Below are positions 1 to 11,699 of a stretch of DNA of 64,000 bases, piece after piece. The notes beneath the pieces are model-generated. The model was not told where the DNA came from, searched no databases, and worked only from the letters and a program-made list of their open reading frames with translations. Both the position numbers and the translations under genes were made by a program. The stretch covers positions 28,405,489 to 28,469,488 of the forward strand of contig OY759224.1 in the NCBI GenBank assembly GCA_963662175.1. The letters run 5' to 3'. This stretch comes from Aradus depressus (Eukaryota > Arthropoda > Insecta > Hemiptera > Aradidae). Position 1 is the first letter of the stretch; the number at the start of each line of letters is the position of its first letter.

Positions 1-3000
1 GGGGGGCCAAGCATAAAAATAGTGCTAACTCATTATTTAATTGTCGGATTGTCATGAAATTTCATATGTAGTATTCTTGACAACCAAATAGAAAAAAAAA
101 GTGTGCGACGTCACAATATTGTGAACGGGAGGGGGGTTGTGGATATTTGGACTGAGCCCTCTCCCCGGACCTCCCCCCTCCCCTCGGCCGATATAGCTGA
201 AATTTGACTGGTTATGTCCTAAGTGGAATTTATTTCTAAATACGAAATTTGATGTCGATACATTCATTACATCGGGAGTTATTGGGATTTTTGAATTGAG
301 CCCCACCCCGAAACTCCCCCCTCCCCTCGGCAGATATCGGTGAAATTTGACTGGTTATGTCCTAACTGGATTTTAGTTTTAAATACGAAATTTGATGTCA
401 ATACATTTATTACATCGGCAGTTATTGGGATTTTTAAATTCAGAGTCGGTTATTTACCCATTCTCTTCCACCGGCTTCTATACTTCTATACTGAAACGGG
501 GTTTGTTTCTATGTCTCTTCCAGCATCACGCCCAAACGGCTGGAGCGATATTCATGAAACTTCACATGTAGCATCCTTTCAAGACCGATTGAATAATAGG
601 CTAAGTGGCGTCCTAAAATTTCGAACGGGAGGGTGGGTTGTAAGGGGGGGGCCAAGCATAAAAATAGTGCCAACTCATTAATTAATTGTCGGATTGTCAT
701 GAAATTTCATATGTAGTATTCTTGAAGGCCAAATAGAAAAAAAAAGTGTGCGACGTCACAATATTGTGAACGGGAGGGGGGTTGTGGATTTTTGAACTGA
801 GCCCTCTCCCCGGAACTCCCCCCTCCCCTCAGCCGATATCGCTGAAATTTGACTGGTTATGTCCTAAGTGGACTTTAGTTTTAAATACGAAATTTGATGT
901 CGATACATTTATTACATCGGCAGTTATTGGGATTTTTGAATAGAGCCCCCACCCCGGAACTCCCCCCTCCCCTCGGCCGATATCGCTGAAATTTGACTGG
1001 TTATGTCCTCCGTGAATGTTTATTTTAAATACGAGATTTGATGTTGATACATTCATTACATCGGCAGTTATTGGGATTTTTAAATTCAGATTCGCTTATT
1101 TACCCATTCTCTTCCACCGGCTTCTATACTCCTATACTGAAACGGGGTTTGTTTCTATGTTTCTTCCAGCATCACGCCCAAACGGCTGGACCGATATTCA
1201 TGAAACTTCACATGTAGCATCCTTTCAAGACCGATTGAATAATAGGCTATGTGGCGTCCTAAAATTTCGAACGGGAGGGGGGGTTGTAAGGGGGGGCCAA
1301 GCATAAAAATAGTGCTAACTCATTAATTAATTGTCGGATTGTCATGAAATTTCATATGTAGTATTCTTGAAGGCCAAATAGAAAAAAAAAGTGTGCGACG
1401 TCATAATATTATGAACGGGAGGGGGGTTGTGGATTTTTGAACTGAGCCCTCTCCCCAGAACTCCCCCCTCCCCTCAGCCGATATCGCTGAAATTTGACTG
1501 GTTATGTCCTAAATCGATTTTAGTTTTAAATACGAAATTTGATGTCGATACATTCATTACATCGGGAGTTATTGGGATTTTTGAATTGAGCCCCACCCCA
1601 GAACTCCCCCCTCCCCTCGGCAGATATCGCTGAAATTTCTCTGGTTATGTCCTAACTGGATTTTAGTTTTAAATACGAAATTTGATGTCGATGCATTTAT
1701 TACATCGGCAGTTATTAGGATTTTTGAATAGAGCCCCCACCCCGGAACACCCCCCTCCCCTCGGCCGATATCGCTGAAATTTGACTGGTTATGTCCTCCG
1801 TGAATGTTTATTTTAAATACGAAATTTGATGTTGATACATTCATTACATCGGCAGTTATTGGGATTTTTAAATTCAGAGTCGCTTATTTACCCATTCTCT
1901 TCCACCGGCTTCTATACTTCTATACTGAAACGGGGTTTGTTTCCATGTTTCTTCCAGCATCACGCCCAAACGGCTGGACCGATATTCATGAAACTTCACA
2001 TGTAGCATCCTTTCAAGACCAATTGAATAATAGGCTAAGTGGCGTCCTAAAATTTCGAACGGGAGGGGGGGGTTGTAAGGGGGGGCCAAGCATAAAAATA
2101 GTGCCAACTCATTAATTAATTGTCGGATTGTCATGAAATTTCATATGTAGTATTCTTGAAGGCCAAATAGAAAAAAAAAGTGTGCGACGTCACAATATTG
2201 TGAACGGGAGGGGGGTTGTGGATTTTTGGACGGGGCCCTCTCCCCGGAACTCCCCCCTCCCCTCGGCCGATATCGCCGAAATTTGACTGGTTATGTCCTA
2301 AGTGGATTATAGTTTTAAATACGAAATTTGATGTCGATACATTCATTACATCGGGAGTTATTGGGATTTTTGAATTGAGCCCCACCCCGGAACTCCCCCC
2401 TCCCCTCGGCCGATATCGCTGAAATTTGACTGGTTATGTCCTCCGTGAATGTTTATTTTAAATACGAGATTTGATGTTGATACATTCATCACATCGGCAG
2501 TTATTGGGATTTTTAAATTCAGATTCGCTTATTTACCCATTCTCTTCCACCGGCTTCTATACTTCTATACTGAAACGGGGTTTGTTTCTATGTTTCTTCC
2601 AGCATCACGCCCAAACGGCTGGAGCGATATTCATGAAACTTCACATGTAGCATCCTTTCAAGACCGATTGAATAATAGGCTATGTGGCGTCCTAAAATTT
2701 TGAACGGGAGGAGGGGTTGTAAGGGGGGGCCAAGCATAAAAATAGTGCTAACTCATTAATTAATTGTCGGATTGTCATGAAATTTCATATGTAGTATTCT
2801 TGAAGGCCAAATAGAAAAAAAAAGTGTGCGATGTTACAATATTGTGAACGGGAGGGGGGTTGTGGATTTTTGGACTGAGCCCTCTCCCCGGAACTCCCCC
2901 CTCCCCTCGGCCGATATCGCTGAAATTTGACTGGTTATGTCCTAAATGGATTTTAGTTTTAAATACGAAATTTGATGTCGATACATTCATTACATCGGGA

Positions 3001-6000
3001 GTTATTGGGATTTTTGAATTGAGCCCCACCCCGGAACTCCCCCCTCCCCTCGGCAGATATCGCTGAAATTTGACTGGTTATGTCCTCCGTGAATGTTTAT
3101 TTTAAATACGAGATTTGATGTTGATACATTCATTACATCGGCAGTTATTGGGATTGGTAAATTCAGATTCGCTTATTTACCCATTCTCTTCCACCGGCTT
3201 CTATACTTCTATACTGAAACGGGGTTTGTTTCCATGTTTCTTCCAGCATCACGCCCAAACGGCTGGACCGATATTCATGAAACTTCACATGTAGCATCCT
3301 TTCAAGACCGATTGAATAATAGGCTAAGTGGCGTCCTAAAATTTTGAACGGGAGGGGGGGTTGTAAGGGGGGGCCAAGCGTAAAAATAGTGCTAACTCAT
3401 TATTTAATTGTCGGATTGTCATGAAATTTCATATGTAGTATTCTTGAAGGCCAAAAAGAAAAAAAAAAGTGTGCGACGTCACAATATTGTGAACGGGAGG
3501 GGGGTTGTGGATTTTTGAACATAGCCCTCTCCCCGGAACTCCCCCCTCCCCTCAGCCGATATCGCTGAAATTTGACTGGTTATGTCCTAAGTGGACTTTA
3601 GTTTTAAATACGAAATTTGATGTCGATACATTTATTACATCGGGAGTTATTTTGATTTTTGAATAGAGCCCCCACCCCGGATCTCCCCCCTCCCCTCGGC
3701 CGATATCGCTGAAATTTGACTGGTTATGTCCTCCGTGAATGTTTATTTTAAATACGAGATTTGATGTTGATACATTCATCACATCGGCAGTTATTGGGAT
3801 TTTTAAATTCAGATTCGCTTATTTACCCATTCTCTTCCACCGGCTTCTATACTTCTATACTGAAACGGGGTTTGTTTCTATGTTTCTTCCAGCATCACGC
3901 CCAAACGGCTGGACGGATATTCATGAAACTTCACATGTAGCATCCTTTCAAGACCGATTGAATAATAGGCTAAGTGGCGTCCTAAAATTTTGAACGGGAG
4001 GAGGGGTTGTAAGGGGGGGCCAATCATAAAAATAGTGCTAACTCATTAATTAATTGTCGGATTGTCATGAAATTTCATATGTAGTATTCTTGAAGGCCAA
4101 ATAGAAAAAAAAAGTGTGCGACGTTACAATATTGTGAACGGGAGGGGGGTTGTGGATTTTTGGACTGAGCCCTCTCCCCGGAACTCCCCCCTCCCCTCAG
4201 CCGATATCGCTGAAATTTGACTGGTTATGTCCTAAGTGGACTTTAGTTTTAAATACGAAATTTGATGTCGATACATTTATTACATCGGGAGTTATTTTGA
4301 TTTTTGAATAGAGCCCCCACCCCGGATCTCCCCCCTCCCCTCGGCCGATATCGCTGAAATTTGACTGGTTATGTCCTCCGTGAATGTTTATTTTAAATAC
4401 GAGATTTGATGTTGATACATTCATCACATCGGCAGTTATTGGGATTTTTAAATTCAGATTCGCTTATTTACCCATTCTCTTCCACCGGCTTCTATACTTC
4501 TATACTGAAACGGGGTTTGTTTCTATGTTTCTTCCAGCATCACGCCCAAACGGCTGGACGGATATTCATGAAACTTCACATGTAGCATCCTTTCAAGACC
4601 GATTGAATAATAGGCTAAGTGGCGTCCTAAAATTTTGAACGGGAGGAGGGGTTGTAAGGGGGGGCCAAGCATAATAATAGTGCTAACTCATTAATTAATT
4701 GTCGGATTGTCATGAAATTTCATATGTAGTATTCTTGAAGGCCAAATAGAAAAAAAAAGTGTGCGACGTTACAATATTGTGAACGGGAGGGGGGTTGTGG
4801 ATTTTTGGACTGAGCCCTCTCCCCGGAACTCCCCCCTCCCCTCGGCCGATATCGCTGAAATTTGACTGGTTATGTCCTAAATGGATTTTAGTTTTAAATA
4901 CGAAATTTGATGTCGATACATTCATTACATCGGGAGTTATTGGGATTTTTGAATTGAGCCCCACCCCGGAACTCCCCCCTCCCCTCGGCAGATATCGCTG
5001 AAATTTGACTGGTTATGTCCTCCGTGAATGTTTATTTTAAATACGAGATTTGATGTTGATACATTCATTACATCGGCAGTTATTGGGATTGGTAAATTCA
5101 GATTCGCTTATTTACCCATTCTCTTCCACCGGCTTCTATACTTCTATACTGAAACGGGGTTTGTTTCGAAATGAAATGAAATGAAATGAAAAATAATCTT
5201 TATTCTGGGACTTTCGTCCCCTAAGAATAATAACATAAGAAGTAGATAAAAGAGTACAAGTATCGACCCATTGAGACAGAATAAAAATAAAGGAAAAGAG
5301 GTCTAGTAATAAATATAAAATGTTAGAGAGAGGCAATGATTAAAACAATAAAAAACTGGTGAAAATTAATGATAAAAATAAGAAAAAAAACAAAATATGA
5401 ATAATAATGTAAAACATAATAACAATAGTGAGTTATATATGAATTTAATCGCAAAAAAACTGGGCAGATGAAACTGGAGTGTGACAATCTGTCCAGTGGA
5501 GTGAGAGACTTATAGGAAGACTAGAACTATCTCATAGGAGCCCGCCTTAGGAATCAGAGGTTTGTTGAGTTAGGAGATAATGGAAAAGTAAGGACTGAAA
5601 TGAAAGAAGAGAAGGAGCATGGCGGATCTGGATGTTTCCATGTTTCTTCCAGTATCACGCCCAAACGGCTGGACCGATATTCATGAAACTTCACATGTAG
5701 CATCCTTTCAAGACCGATTGAATAATAGGCTAAGTGGCGTACTAAAATTTTGAACGGGAGGGGGGGTTGTAAGGGGGGGCCAAGCATAAAAATAGTGCTA
5801 ACTCATTAATTAATTGTCGGATTGTCATGAAATTTCATATGTAGTATTCTTGAAGGCCAAAAAGAAAAAAAAAGTGTGCGACGTCACAATATTGTGAACG
5901 GGAGGGGGGTTGTGGATTTTTGGACGGGGCCCTCTCCCCGGAACTCCCCCCTCCCCTCGGCCGATATCGCCGAAATTTGACTGGTTATGTCCTAAGTGGA

Positions 6001-7018
6001 TTTTAGTTTTAAATACGAAATTTGATGTCGATACATTCATTACATCGGGAGTTATTGGGATTTTTGAATTGAGCCCCACATCGGAACTCCCCCCTCCCCT
6101 CGGCCAATATCGCTGAAATTTGACTGGTTATGTCCTCCGTGAATGTTTATTTTAAATACGAGATTTGATGTTGATACATTCATTACATCGGCAGTTATTG
6201 GGATTTTTAAATTCAGATTCGCTTATTTACCCATTCTCTTCCACCGGCTTCTATACTTCTATACTGAAACGGGGTTTGTTTCTATGTTTCTTCCAGCACC
6301 ACGCCCAAACGGCAGGACCGATATTCATGAAACTTCACATGTAGCATCCTTTCAAGACCGATTGAATAATAGGCTAAGAGGCGTCCTAAAATTTTGAACG
6401 GGAGGAGGGGTTGTAAGGGGGGGCCAAGCATAAAAATAGTGCTAACTCATTAATTAATTGTCGGATTGTCATGAAATTTTATATGTAGTATTCTTGAAGG
6501 CCAAATAGAAAAAAAAAGTGTGCGACGTCACAATATTGTGAACGGGAGGGTGGTTGTGGATTTTTGGACTGAGCCCTCTCCCCGGAACTCCTCCCTCCCC
6601 TCGGCCGATATCGCTGAAATTTGACTGGTTATGTCCTAAGTGGATTTTAGTTTTAAATACGAAATTTGATGTCGATACATTCATTACATCGGGAGTTATT
6701 GGGATTTTTGAATTGAGCCCCACCCCAGAACTCCCCCCTCCCCTCGGCAGATATCGCTGGAATTTGACTGGTTATGTCCTCCGTGAATGTTTATTTTAAA
6801 TACGAGATTTGATGTTGATACATTCATTACATCGGCAGTTATTGGGATTTTTAAATTCAGAGTCGCTTATTTACCCATTCTCTTCCACCGGCTTCTATAC
6901 TTCTACACTGAAACGGGGTTTGTTTCCATGTTTCTTCCAGCATCACGCCCAAACGGCTGGACGGATTTTCAGCCCGATTGAATAATAAGCTGTGTGTGTT
7001 GTTTTAAAGTTGTCAACA
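1..7018. repeat. Tandem array of ~645-bp satellite-like units
   Basis: About ten copies of a ~645-bp unit lie head to tail. The anchor GGGGCCAAGCATAAAAATAG recurs near 1, 645, 1290, 2080, 2724, 3368, 4014, 4659, 5776 and 6420, giving steps of 643-646 bp with two exceptions. The 1290-2080 step is ~145 bp longer because it holds an extra copy of an internal ~145-bp subrepeat (GATATCGCTGAAATTTGACT ... CCCCTCGGC). The 4659-5776 step is longer because of an inserted LINE tail. Open frames of 60-110 codons recur in both directions in every unit, but they overlap each other, have no recognisable domain and follow the repeat period, so I treat them as by-products. The copies are very similar, which suggests recent amplification or homogenisation. 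The array is open on the left edge of the window. Confidence 0.93.
5168..5632 (-). mobile_element. LINE 3'-end fragment inserted in the satellite
   Basis: A ~465-bp insertion interrupts one 645-bp unit. On the minus strand it ends in GGGACGAAAGTCCCAGAATA, then AAGATTATTTTTCATTTC and an (ATTTC)n tail, which is typical of a non-LTR retrotransposon 3' end. The direct repeat TGTTTC flanks it at 5162-5167 and 5633-5638 and looks like a target-site duplication. Related tails occur near 28318-28384 and 46560-46697. No coding sequence is retained. Confidence 0.75.
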
Positions 7019-7043
7019 GGGGGGGGGGGGGGGGGGGGGGGGG
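7019..7043. repeat. Poly-G tract (25 G)
   Basis: An uninterrupted run of about 25 G sits where the 645-bp unit breaks down, at the position equivalent to the short G-runs of the regular units. The length is likely unstable and may be mis-called in assembly. Confidence 0.95.
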
Positions 7044-7076
7044 CAAACATATAAATAGTAGTTTCAAAAGCAATAT

Positions 7077-7360
7077 TTAAAAATTGGCTGTGACCCTTTT
7101 GGTCGGGAGGGGCGGGGGTGCATTAATGCTGAATGAATCTCACATGGAGCTTTCTTCCTTTCCTAGGATAATAACAGCATTATTAATAGTTCTTAAGCAC
7201 AAAATAGCTAGGGCATCCGCTGTTGCAAGGCACATACTAGCTGCAGTGCCCAGCGTTCCGAAATATAAATATACCGGGAGCTCATTAACTAATGGTCGGA
7301 TTGTCACGAAATTTCACATGTAGTATTCCTGAAGGCCAAATAGAAAAATAGGGTGTGTGC
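7077..7360 (+). repeat. Diverged satellite/dispersed-repeat module
   Basis: This stretch holds a diverged version of the unit block CATTAACTAATGGTCGGATT..CACGAAATTTCACATGTAGT, joined to sequence with repeated ACTAGCT.GG..GTCCGC motifs. The latter also occur inside the Helitron-like element at 27.2-27.3 kb. It therefore links the satellite modules to dispersed elements. No gene is supported. Confidence 0.6.
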
Positions 7361-7684
7361 CGCTTGAATCACATCGCCTAACAACGAATTATAAAATATA
7401 ACTTTATTATTGGTAGTTTTCATGAACAATTATAAAAATTTTAAAAATATATATATATATGCGATGTGGTCAGTACAGGACTTTCTTGTACCAACTGCGA
7501 TTAAAGATCTCTCTCTCTCCCCCTCCGCCTTCTAAAAATCAATATAAGAAAGTCCTGTAATGGCTTCATCTCATTATTTTTTAAAAATAATTTTTAATAA
7601 AAGAAAACTTCATAGAATTCAGGATGTATTTAGTAGTATGATGATTCAGAAGCGTCTATGAAAGTCAAATGTTGATTTAGATGG

Positions 7685-7992
7685 CAATCGAGGTTCTGTC
7701 GTGTAAAAGAACATTCAAAATTTGGCCGTTTCGAAAACTATTTATTTTCTTCTTCAGGGCCTTATAATGACTTGAGTGGATGTGTGTGGTGAAGGTTTTG
7801 TGAGTTTGTGTCTCGTATAGTGTCGTGTGTATGATATACAGACGAGATATACACGACACTATAGCACTATACTGGACACAAACTCACAACACTTTCACCA
7901 CACACATCCACTCAAGTCATTATAAGGCCCTGATAGTTTTCGAAACGTTTGCCAAATTTTGAAGGTTCTTTTACACGACAGAACCTCGATTT
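7685..7992. repeat. Large palindrome (foldback element), ~150-bp arms
   Basis: The sequence from 7685 to about 7835 is repeated in inverted orientation from about 7846 to 7992 with few differences, so it can fold into one long hairpin. Landmarks are AATCGAGGTTCTGTCGTGTA on the left and TACACGACAGAACCTCGATT on the right. The 11-bp direct repeat TCAAATGTTGA lies outside the arms at 7665-7675 and 8032-8042 and could be a target-site duplication. Both arms carry a CTGA..GTTTTCGAAACG segment. There is no transposase; it could be a foldback MITE or an inverted pair of short retroelement ends. Confidence 0.85.
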
Positions 7993-8314
7993 CCTTCCAC
8001 ATTGAAAAAATAATTTCGACTCTATTAATGATCAAATGTTGAGTGCGAGATGGTATTATTTTGGCGTCAATGGTATTATTTTGTTTCATTGTACAGTGAA
8101 ATGTGATGATAGAGTTAAACTCTTACGTGAGTTCTACAAAACCAACCGGCATCTTTATCTTTATACGTTACTTATTTTGCTTGGCTAATTACGAGAGGTA
8201 TTATCATTTAATATTAATCATTGGGGCTGGAGAACATAGGTACAACTACAATAAGCAATCATTCTTATTTAATCTTTCCATTTGTATTTTATATATATAT
8301 ATATATATTTTTAG

Positions 8315-8690
8315 GGGGCGCCGGTAGCTCAGTGGTATGCGTGCTTGCCTTCAGATGCTTCTAAATCCTGATATTAAATTGTGTGTCAATATATCGACTT
8401 TAGCCATATTCGCGGAAAATTAACAATTCAATTGCTGTCCTTATGGTGTTTTGAATTGGCCTAACAAATGTTTATCATAACACGACATTTGTTAGGCCAA
8501 TTAATGTATACATTACAACGACAGTTAATTTTTGTATTAAGACCCCCTTCATCCTCTTACCCCTTTTCTTCTGGTCCATTTGACTGAAAATCGTGTCGAT
8601 AAATTTTATACTGCGGGAGTCCTAAATTACTCCTAACAAGATTTATTCACCTAGAGTAGGGGTCTTCAACGAGTAGTAGGTACCTGACAT
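8315..8690 (+). mobile_element. SINE head and degraded SINE/dispersed-repeat pieces
   Basis: The tRNA-like head of the SINE (GCGCCGGTAGCTCAGTGGTA) starts at about 8317 and breaks off after ~35 bp. A later piece at 8640-8690 matches the SINE body (CACCTAGAGTAGGGGTCTTC..ACCTGACAT). Between them lies a diverged dispersed-repeat module (8500-8635). The element is dead. Confidence 0.6.
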
Positions 8691-9305
8691 TATTCATGGA
8701 TTTTATAATTATATATATATATTTTTTAATATTTTTATTTTTTAATATTTTTATTTTTATTATTATATTATCATTATTTTTTATATAAGTATTTATTATA
8801 CACCTATATATTTTTTTTAACCTATTTTTTTATATTCTTCTTCTTATTATTATAATTATATTATTTAATTTGTTTAAATATTTTTTATTATTATCGTTGT
8901 AATTATTTTCTCATTGTATACATAGTTATTATTTTGTACATATACTTCATAGAATTAAGTATTATTGTAAATAGAGGTGCGGAGAGTCTAGTAGTTGTTT
9001 GTGAATGAAGATGATCGGAAGGTAAACTGGTCTGAGAGTTGTACTTGGTCTGGGAAGGTCAGACACCCAGAGGGCGGCCGCTACACTAACCTACTTTTGG
9101 CAATATAGGACACACTCCATTGAAATTCAAGGTCTAACAGGAATCTAGGCAAATATAAACTAATCTCTATTCTATTTCTGAAGAAGTGAGGGTAGGAATA
9201 CTATGAATTTTTGATAGTTACGTAACACCTGTTTGTGCATGCGAAATGCGTCATTCGCACGTTTGCTCTTTGTTGAAAACTATATATATATATATACATA
9301 TTTTA
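8691..9305. other. Gene-free AT-rich stretch
   Basis: This holds long T/A-rich low-complexity sequence (8700-8940) and a short more balanced stretch (8975-9090). I see no frame with a recognisable domain and no RNA gene. Confidence 0.6.
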
Positions 9306-9357
9306 ATCTAAGAAGAGTCGTCGGTGAATCATTGACAAAGTACATCAACTCGAATTA

Positions 9358-10218
9358 CAGTAAAAATCGTTTAAAAGAACACCGGTTGTAAAAACATATC
9401 TATTATAAGAACGAAATTTCTAGTTCCCGGCGAGCTTTAATGCAACCTAATGTAAAAAATATCTGGTTATAAGAACATCGTTAGTAAGAACATATCGCTT
9501 TTAGTGACCTAAAGTTAATGGATTTCTAAGAAAACAAACCTTTTATAAGAACTTCATGAGAAAACAAATCCCTCGAAAGAGGAGTTCAGACATAAAATAT
9601 TCTACGAAAATAGTAATCAATTATTTTCATGGAATGTTTCCGTCGTTGTTTACATTATTTTCTGACTACATATTCTCTCTCAGTTCTCTGCAGTTGTTCA
9701 AACAGGACGGTGCAATGAGTGAAAAAAAAACGAAAAACCTTTACGGTGGAGGAAAAACTCCATATAATTTCTCGTTTGGAAAATGGAGAAAAAAATGGAG
9801 CTTTGTCGAATGAACTAAAGGTGAGTCATGCAACCATTTTAAACATTTTTAATAACCGTCAAAAATTAAAAGAAGAATTCGAAAACGATCGTACCAGCAG
9901 GAAAAAAATTCGTACAAGTTCTCATGGTGATGTTGAAAAAGCTCTGTTGCAATGGTTCAAGGTTCAAAGGAGTGCAAACATTCCGATAAATGAACCAATT
10001 TTGCAAGCAAAAGCAAATGATTTTGCAAAACTGTTGTTACTAAATGCGGTTGCTAATTTCAACCCCTTAAAAGTAGTTCCAGAGGAAAGAGGCTTCAACT
10101 TTCAAAAAATGGATCTATAATTAAACAGAAAAAAATTGATTACCTGTTATAGGAACTATCGGGTTTAAGAACCAAGTTCAGACGGTCCCTTGGATGTTCT
10201 TATAAACGATTTTTACTG
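9358..10218 (+). mobile_element. Internally deleted Tigger-like (pogo, Tc1/mariner) transposon
   Basis: The element starts CAGTAAAAATCGTTTAAAAG and its other end, read in reverse, is CAGTAAAAATCGTTTATAAG, so the inverted repeats match almost perfectly. TA dinucleotides flank both ends (9356-9357, 10219-10220), as expected for Tc1/mariner insertion. At 861 bp it is far shorter than an autonomous Tigger and holds only the N-terminal DNA-binding part of a transposase. It is non-autonomous but looks structurally mobilisable. Confidence 0.9.
9715..10120 (+). pseudogene. Tigger transposase N-terminal fragment (CENP-B-type helix-turn-helix)
   Basis: The natural ATG is at 9715, but the open frame that carries the domain is shifted by one base. 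The shift falls in the run of nine A at 9722-9730, which suggests a slippage frameshift. In the domain frame the protein shows a CENP-B N-terminal helix-turn-helix (FTVEEKLHIISRLENGEKN.., then LSNELKVSHATILNIF) and the start of a second Tc5-type helix-turn-helix (ALLQWFKVQRSANIPIN). Similarity stops near codon 118 and a stop follows at 10120. The DDE catalytic domain is missing, so it could at most bind DNA. Confidence 0.85.
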
Positions 10219-10570
10219 TATTTGATATCAACTAAGTTAATCTCCTTAACTCTTCTCTAATAGGTGTCTTATTCACAACGCTAATATAAAATTTCGTGCC
10301 CTACTCCTTAATTCTGGCCGATTTGACTGTAAATTAATATTTGTCGTCCTCATGGGGTTCTGAATACACATATGAAATTTAATACTGATATACATTTATT
10401 CTATCAAAAGTTATCCATAGATATTTTATTTTTTGAAAATGTAACATGGAATTTGTGGTCAAATAACTTCCTCCATAGTATATATTAATGGAGAAATGAA
10501 CTCCATGAAATCGGCGTATTATAAATTAGCGAAGGTGGTCTTGCAGTGTATAGCCGGACATTGAGATGCT

Positions 10571-11216
10571 TCAGATGTAATATTTATTTAAATAATAACA
10601 GTCAGAAATACTGTTAGCTTTATACATGCCTTAACAAGACACGCTTCAGGCATAAATAAAAAACATATAATAAGGTATTATATTATATATTGCATGCACA
10701 ATATGTCCATTCAAAAAAATATATATAAAGGTTAGAGGGCGCCGGTAGCTTAGTGGTATGCGTGCTTGTCTTCTGAGCTCAAGATCGTGGGTTCGAAACC
10801 CTACCGAGGCCCTTAGTTTATTTTATCTGGGAGGTAAAGTAAACTTAAGCACGCCGTCCTTCGGATGGGACGTTAAGCGATAGACACGAACCTGTACGAT
10901 GTCAGGTACTCGTTAAAGACCCCTAACCTAGGTGAATAGAAATTTAGGGTAGGCAAAATTTGGGAATTCCACAGAAGAGTCGGGCTCATGTCCACCAGAG
11001 TGACGAAAGAGCGCTCTGGTAGTAGGCGATATGACCTCGTAGTTAAAGCCCGGACATGAGTCATAAAACCAAACCTAACTTATATAAAGGTTATATAACA
11101 TTACGAATTTAAAAAAAAAATTATAATATTACCTTATATGATTTAATGTTAGCTTTAAGAAAAGACTCGCAGAAAAGATTAACTTTAGTCGAAATGTTAG
11201 AAAATAATGCTTTATC
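10571..11216 (+). repeat. Copy 1 of a ~300-bp direct duplication, carrying a SINE
   Basis: Sequence starting GTCAGAAATACTGTTAGCTT and ending ATAATGCTTTATCATCCATA recurs at 12329-12674. This copy is interrupted by a SINE at 10734-11080 and the other is not, so the second copy shows the empty site. Function unknown; probably a small interspersed element or segmental duplication. Confidence 0.85.
10734..11080 (+). mobile_element. tRNA-derived SINE, full length
   Basis: The 5' part is tRNA-like with an A box (TAGCTTAGTGG) and a B box (GGTTCGAAACC), the internal RNA polymerase III promoter of tRNA-derived SINEs. The body is about 270 bp and ends in an ACCTA-type tail (ACCAAACCTAACT). The 12-bp duplication TATATAAAGGTT flanks it at 10722-10733 and 11081-11092. 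This is one of roughly fifteen copies in the window. Confidence 0.93.
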
Positions 11217-11690
11217 ATCCATAGATACAAAGGCGTATCTGGCAACGAAATAGCGAATAGGCTAGCGAAGCAGGCAGCTCAAAAGCCGCAACCAGACAGC
11301 AAGCATGCTTTCTGGATATTCGCTGTCGTGTGTTTGCAAGAAGAATAGGAAAGGTTGGCCATAGGCAAGGAATGGACGGTCGGAACTGAGCGGGCGGTCT
11401 TCTTCTGATCTGCCAAAGAGGGACCCAGTGGTTATGTTCAGAGTGGCCGCGGGTCATGACTACCTACAGAGACATCTGCGTAGAGTACGTGCAGTGCATT
11501 CTTCCATGTTCCGGCTTGGAGGATATAAGGCGAGAGACATAGAATAAGAGGACTCTACACTGGGCTGCATCACGTGGCATATCACAAGTAGCCACTCATG
11601 TAATACATAAAAAATTGCAAACATAATGGACTCAAAGATACATATTTTTGTTGTCATAGTATATATGTTTTCTTAGTGTCATGTATTAAG
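11217..11690 (+). pseudogene. LINE ORF2 relic: RNase H and C-terminal region
   Basis: One frame reads GVSGNEIANRLAKQAAQ, the GNE.AD.LAK.A signature near the end of a retrotransposon RNase H domain. Further on, another frame reads GHDYLQRHLRRVRAVHSS, resembling the tail region after RNase H in non-LTR elements. Stops and frame changes lie between, so it is a dead fragment. It abuts copy 1 of the direct duplication. Confidence 0.7.
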
Positions 11691-11699
11691 GATGTCAAA

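Larger units (their letters stand above)
9310..10405 (+). repeat. Dispersed repeat DR1 copy, split by the Tigger element
   Basis: The part before 9357 (GTCGGTGAATCATTGACAAA..) matches the start of the DR1 family, best seen at 24603-25341. The part after 10220 (GGCCGATTTGACTG..GTCGTCCTCATGGGGTTCTG) matches the DR1 interior. The Tigger element therefore inserted into an older DR1 copy. Confidence 0.6.

Noticed and set aside
52..6799. Families of recurring 60-110-codon frames on both strands of the first 7 kb
   Set aside because: They follow the 645-bp repeat period, overlap each other on opposite strands and show no domain; they are a consequence of the repeat.
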